6,174 nucleotides of DNA from CAZYYO01 sp964650965 (GTDB lineage: Bacteria > Bacillota > Clostridia > Lachnospirales > Lachnospiraceae), in NCBI GenBank assembly GCA_964650965.1, contig CAZYYO010000106.1, positions 1 through 6,174 on the forward strand. The letters run 5' to 3'. How positions within the stretch are numbered: the first letter of the stretch is position 1; every line of letters begins with the position of its first letter. The translations under genes and the position numbers were made by a program. Shown here one piece after another: positions 5,592 through 6,174 of the stretch. The notes under the pieces were generated by a model, which saw only the letters and a program-made list of their open reading frames with translations, did not search any database and was not told where the DNA came from.

Positions 5592-5837
5592 TTACCGGAA
5601 AAGCCCTTTCTTTACATAGGGTTCCGACTGCATAGACAGAAGATGATATCCTATTGCCTCCGTCTCCGTCTCAAGCAGCTCCTGGCTTAGGGGCTCTTCA
5701 CTGATTACGACGGCTTCTCCTTTTTTGGCGGAGGAGGTAACCTTTTTCACCTTATAATTCTTGCGAATTAAGTCATTCATGTGAGATTCGCACATATCAC
5801 ACATCATTCCGTCAATGGTAAGCGTTGTTTTTATCAT
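5592..5837 (-). CDS. Small heavy-metal-associated (HMA) domain protein
   Basis: An 81-residue cytoplasmic protein with a ferredoxin-like HMA fold: beta strand IKTTLTIDG, the metal-binding loop G10-M-M-C13-D-M-C16, a helix (ESHMNDLIRKNY), then strands around KKVTSSAKKGEAVVI and a C-terminal EAIGYHLLSMQSEPYVKKG. Such proteins bind a soft metal, usually Cu+, between the two cysteines and act as chaperones or sensors; no cognate P-type ATPase or repressor is in the window, so the metal and partner are unknown. The ATG at 5837 is one base after the stop of the HD-GYP gene and has AGGAG ten bases upstream, inside the end of that gene. An in-frame ATG at 5858 would add seven residues (MNRSRDK) but lies before the domain and overlaps the upstream gene. 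The two genes form an operon. No clear terminator is seen after it. Confidence 0.88.
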   Translation of the reverse strand: MIKTTLTIDGMMCDMCESHMNDLIRKNYKVKKVTSSAKKGEAVVISEEPLSQELLETETEAIGYHLLSMQSEPYVKKGLFR

Positions 5838-5838
5838 T

Positions 5839-6174
5839 TTATCTCTGCTCCTGTTCATTCTTTCTTTCCACTTCTGTTACTTCATCCCAATGCTCCAACA
5901 CGTATTTCCCAATTACCGGGTCATACATTTTCCCCAGGTTCTTCTCTATTTCACCGTAGCAGTACCCCAGGTCATGAGCCTTACGATAACAACGATTCGA
6001 AGACATGGCATCTATGGAATCACTGATGGCAATAATGCGAGAACCCAAAGGAATTTCACTGCCTGATAATCCCTGGGGATAACCCTGTCCGTCAAATCGT
6101 TCGTGATGGTATAGCACAATTTCCTTTAATTCATTTAACTGATGTGATTTGCTAAGGATATCTGCTCCAATCTG
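5839..6174 (-). CDS. HD-GYP domain protein, C-terminal part (start outside window)
   Basis: One hundred and eleven codons to a TAA stop are visible and the frame is open to the window edge, so the start lies outside; the GTG at 6117 is an internal valine codon, not a start. The visible part carries the second half of an HD-GYP domain: HHERFDGQGYP with the GYP signature and metal-binding histidines, IPLGSRIIAISD, and DAMSSNRCYR. HD-GYP proteins are metal-dependent phosphodiesterases that usually degrade cyclic di-GMP, and sometimes cGAMP. The first half, including the HD dyad and any sensor domain, is missing from view, so substrate and input cannot be judged. The protein ends in a charged tail (EVERKNEQEQR) that overlaps the ribosome binding site of the HMA gene. 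Confidence 0.92.
   Translation of the reverse strand, partial: QIGADILSKSHQLNELKEIVLYHHERFDGQGYPQGLSGSEIPLGSRIIAISDSIDAMSSNRCYRKAHDLGYCYGEIEKNLGKMYDPVIGKYVLEHWDEVTEVERKNEQEQR

Noticed and set aside
6115..6117. GTG as start of a 92-residue HD-GYP protein
   Set aside because: The frame stays open to the window edge and the upstream codons continue a plausible HD-GYP sequence (IGADILSKSHQLNELKEI), so the gene is partial, not short.

Overview
The window looks like chromosomal sequence from a Gram-positive anaerobe of the Clostridia, most likely a Lachnospiraceae-type gut bacterium. The reasons are moderate A+T content, purine-rich AGGAG-type ribosome binding sites, TTGACA/TATAAT-type promoters, the metG-tatD gene order, a 651-residue MetRS with a C-terminal tRNA-binding domain, and a small HMA protein of a type common in that family. 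The family assignment is inference. Every supported gene reads on the minus strand, so transcription runs from high to low coordinates. No stretch without a gene exceeds about 210 bases.

From the right-hand edge: (1) the C-terminal part of an HD-GYP domain protein (cut by the window edge) is followed one base later by an 81-residue heavy-metal-associated (HMA) domain protein. (2) An ORF6N-domain protein with a C-terminal phospholipase-D-like half-site has its own promoter. Two related 31-bp dyads belong to it, one just before the start codon and one inside the ORF6N coding sequence. (3) A consensus promoter, whose -35 box overlaps the ORF6N stop codon, drives a leader that reads as a yybP-ykoY-type manganese riboswitch with a terminator. 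This controls mntP (Mn2+ exporter) and, 67 bp further on, a CaCA-family cation exchanger. (4) After a two-tier hairpin terminator, a new promoter (TTGAAA, 17 bp, TATAAT) starts an operon: a coiled-coil/zinc-ribbon protein, metG, and the first 32 codons of a TatD-type metal-dependent DNase that runs off the left edge.

The most informative parts are two. The first is the metal-export unit. The riboswitch P1 strand and the terminator 5' arm share the same bases, which predicts a transcriptional ON switch, and the operon brings a Ca2+/cation exchanger under apparent Mn2+ control. The second is the ORF6N gene with its paired palindromes, which look like a self-regulatory or recombination-related element and are not explained by the ordinary annotation. 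Nothing suggests CRISPR, an insertion sequence, tRNA or rRNA.
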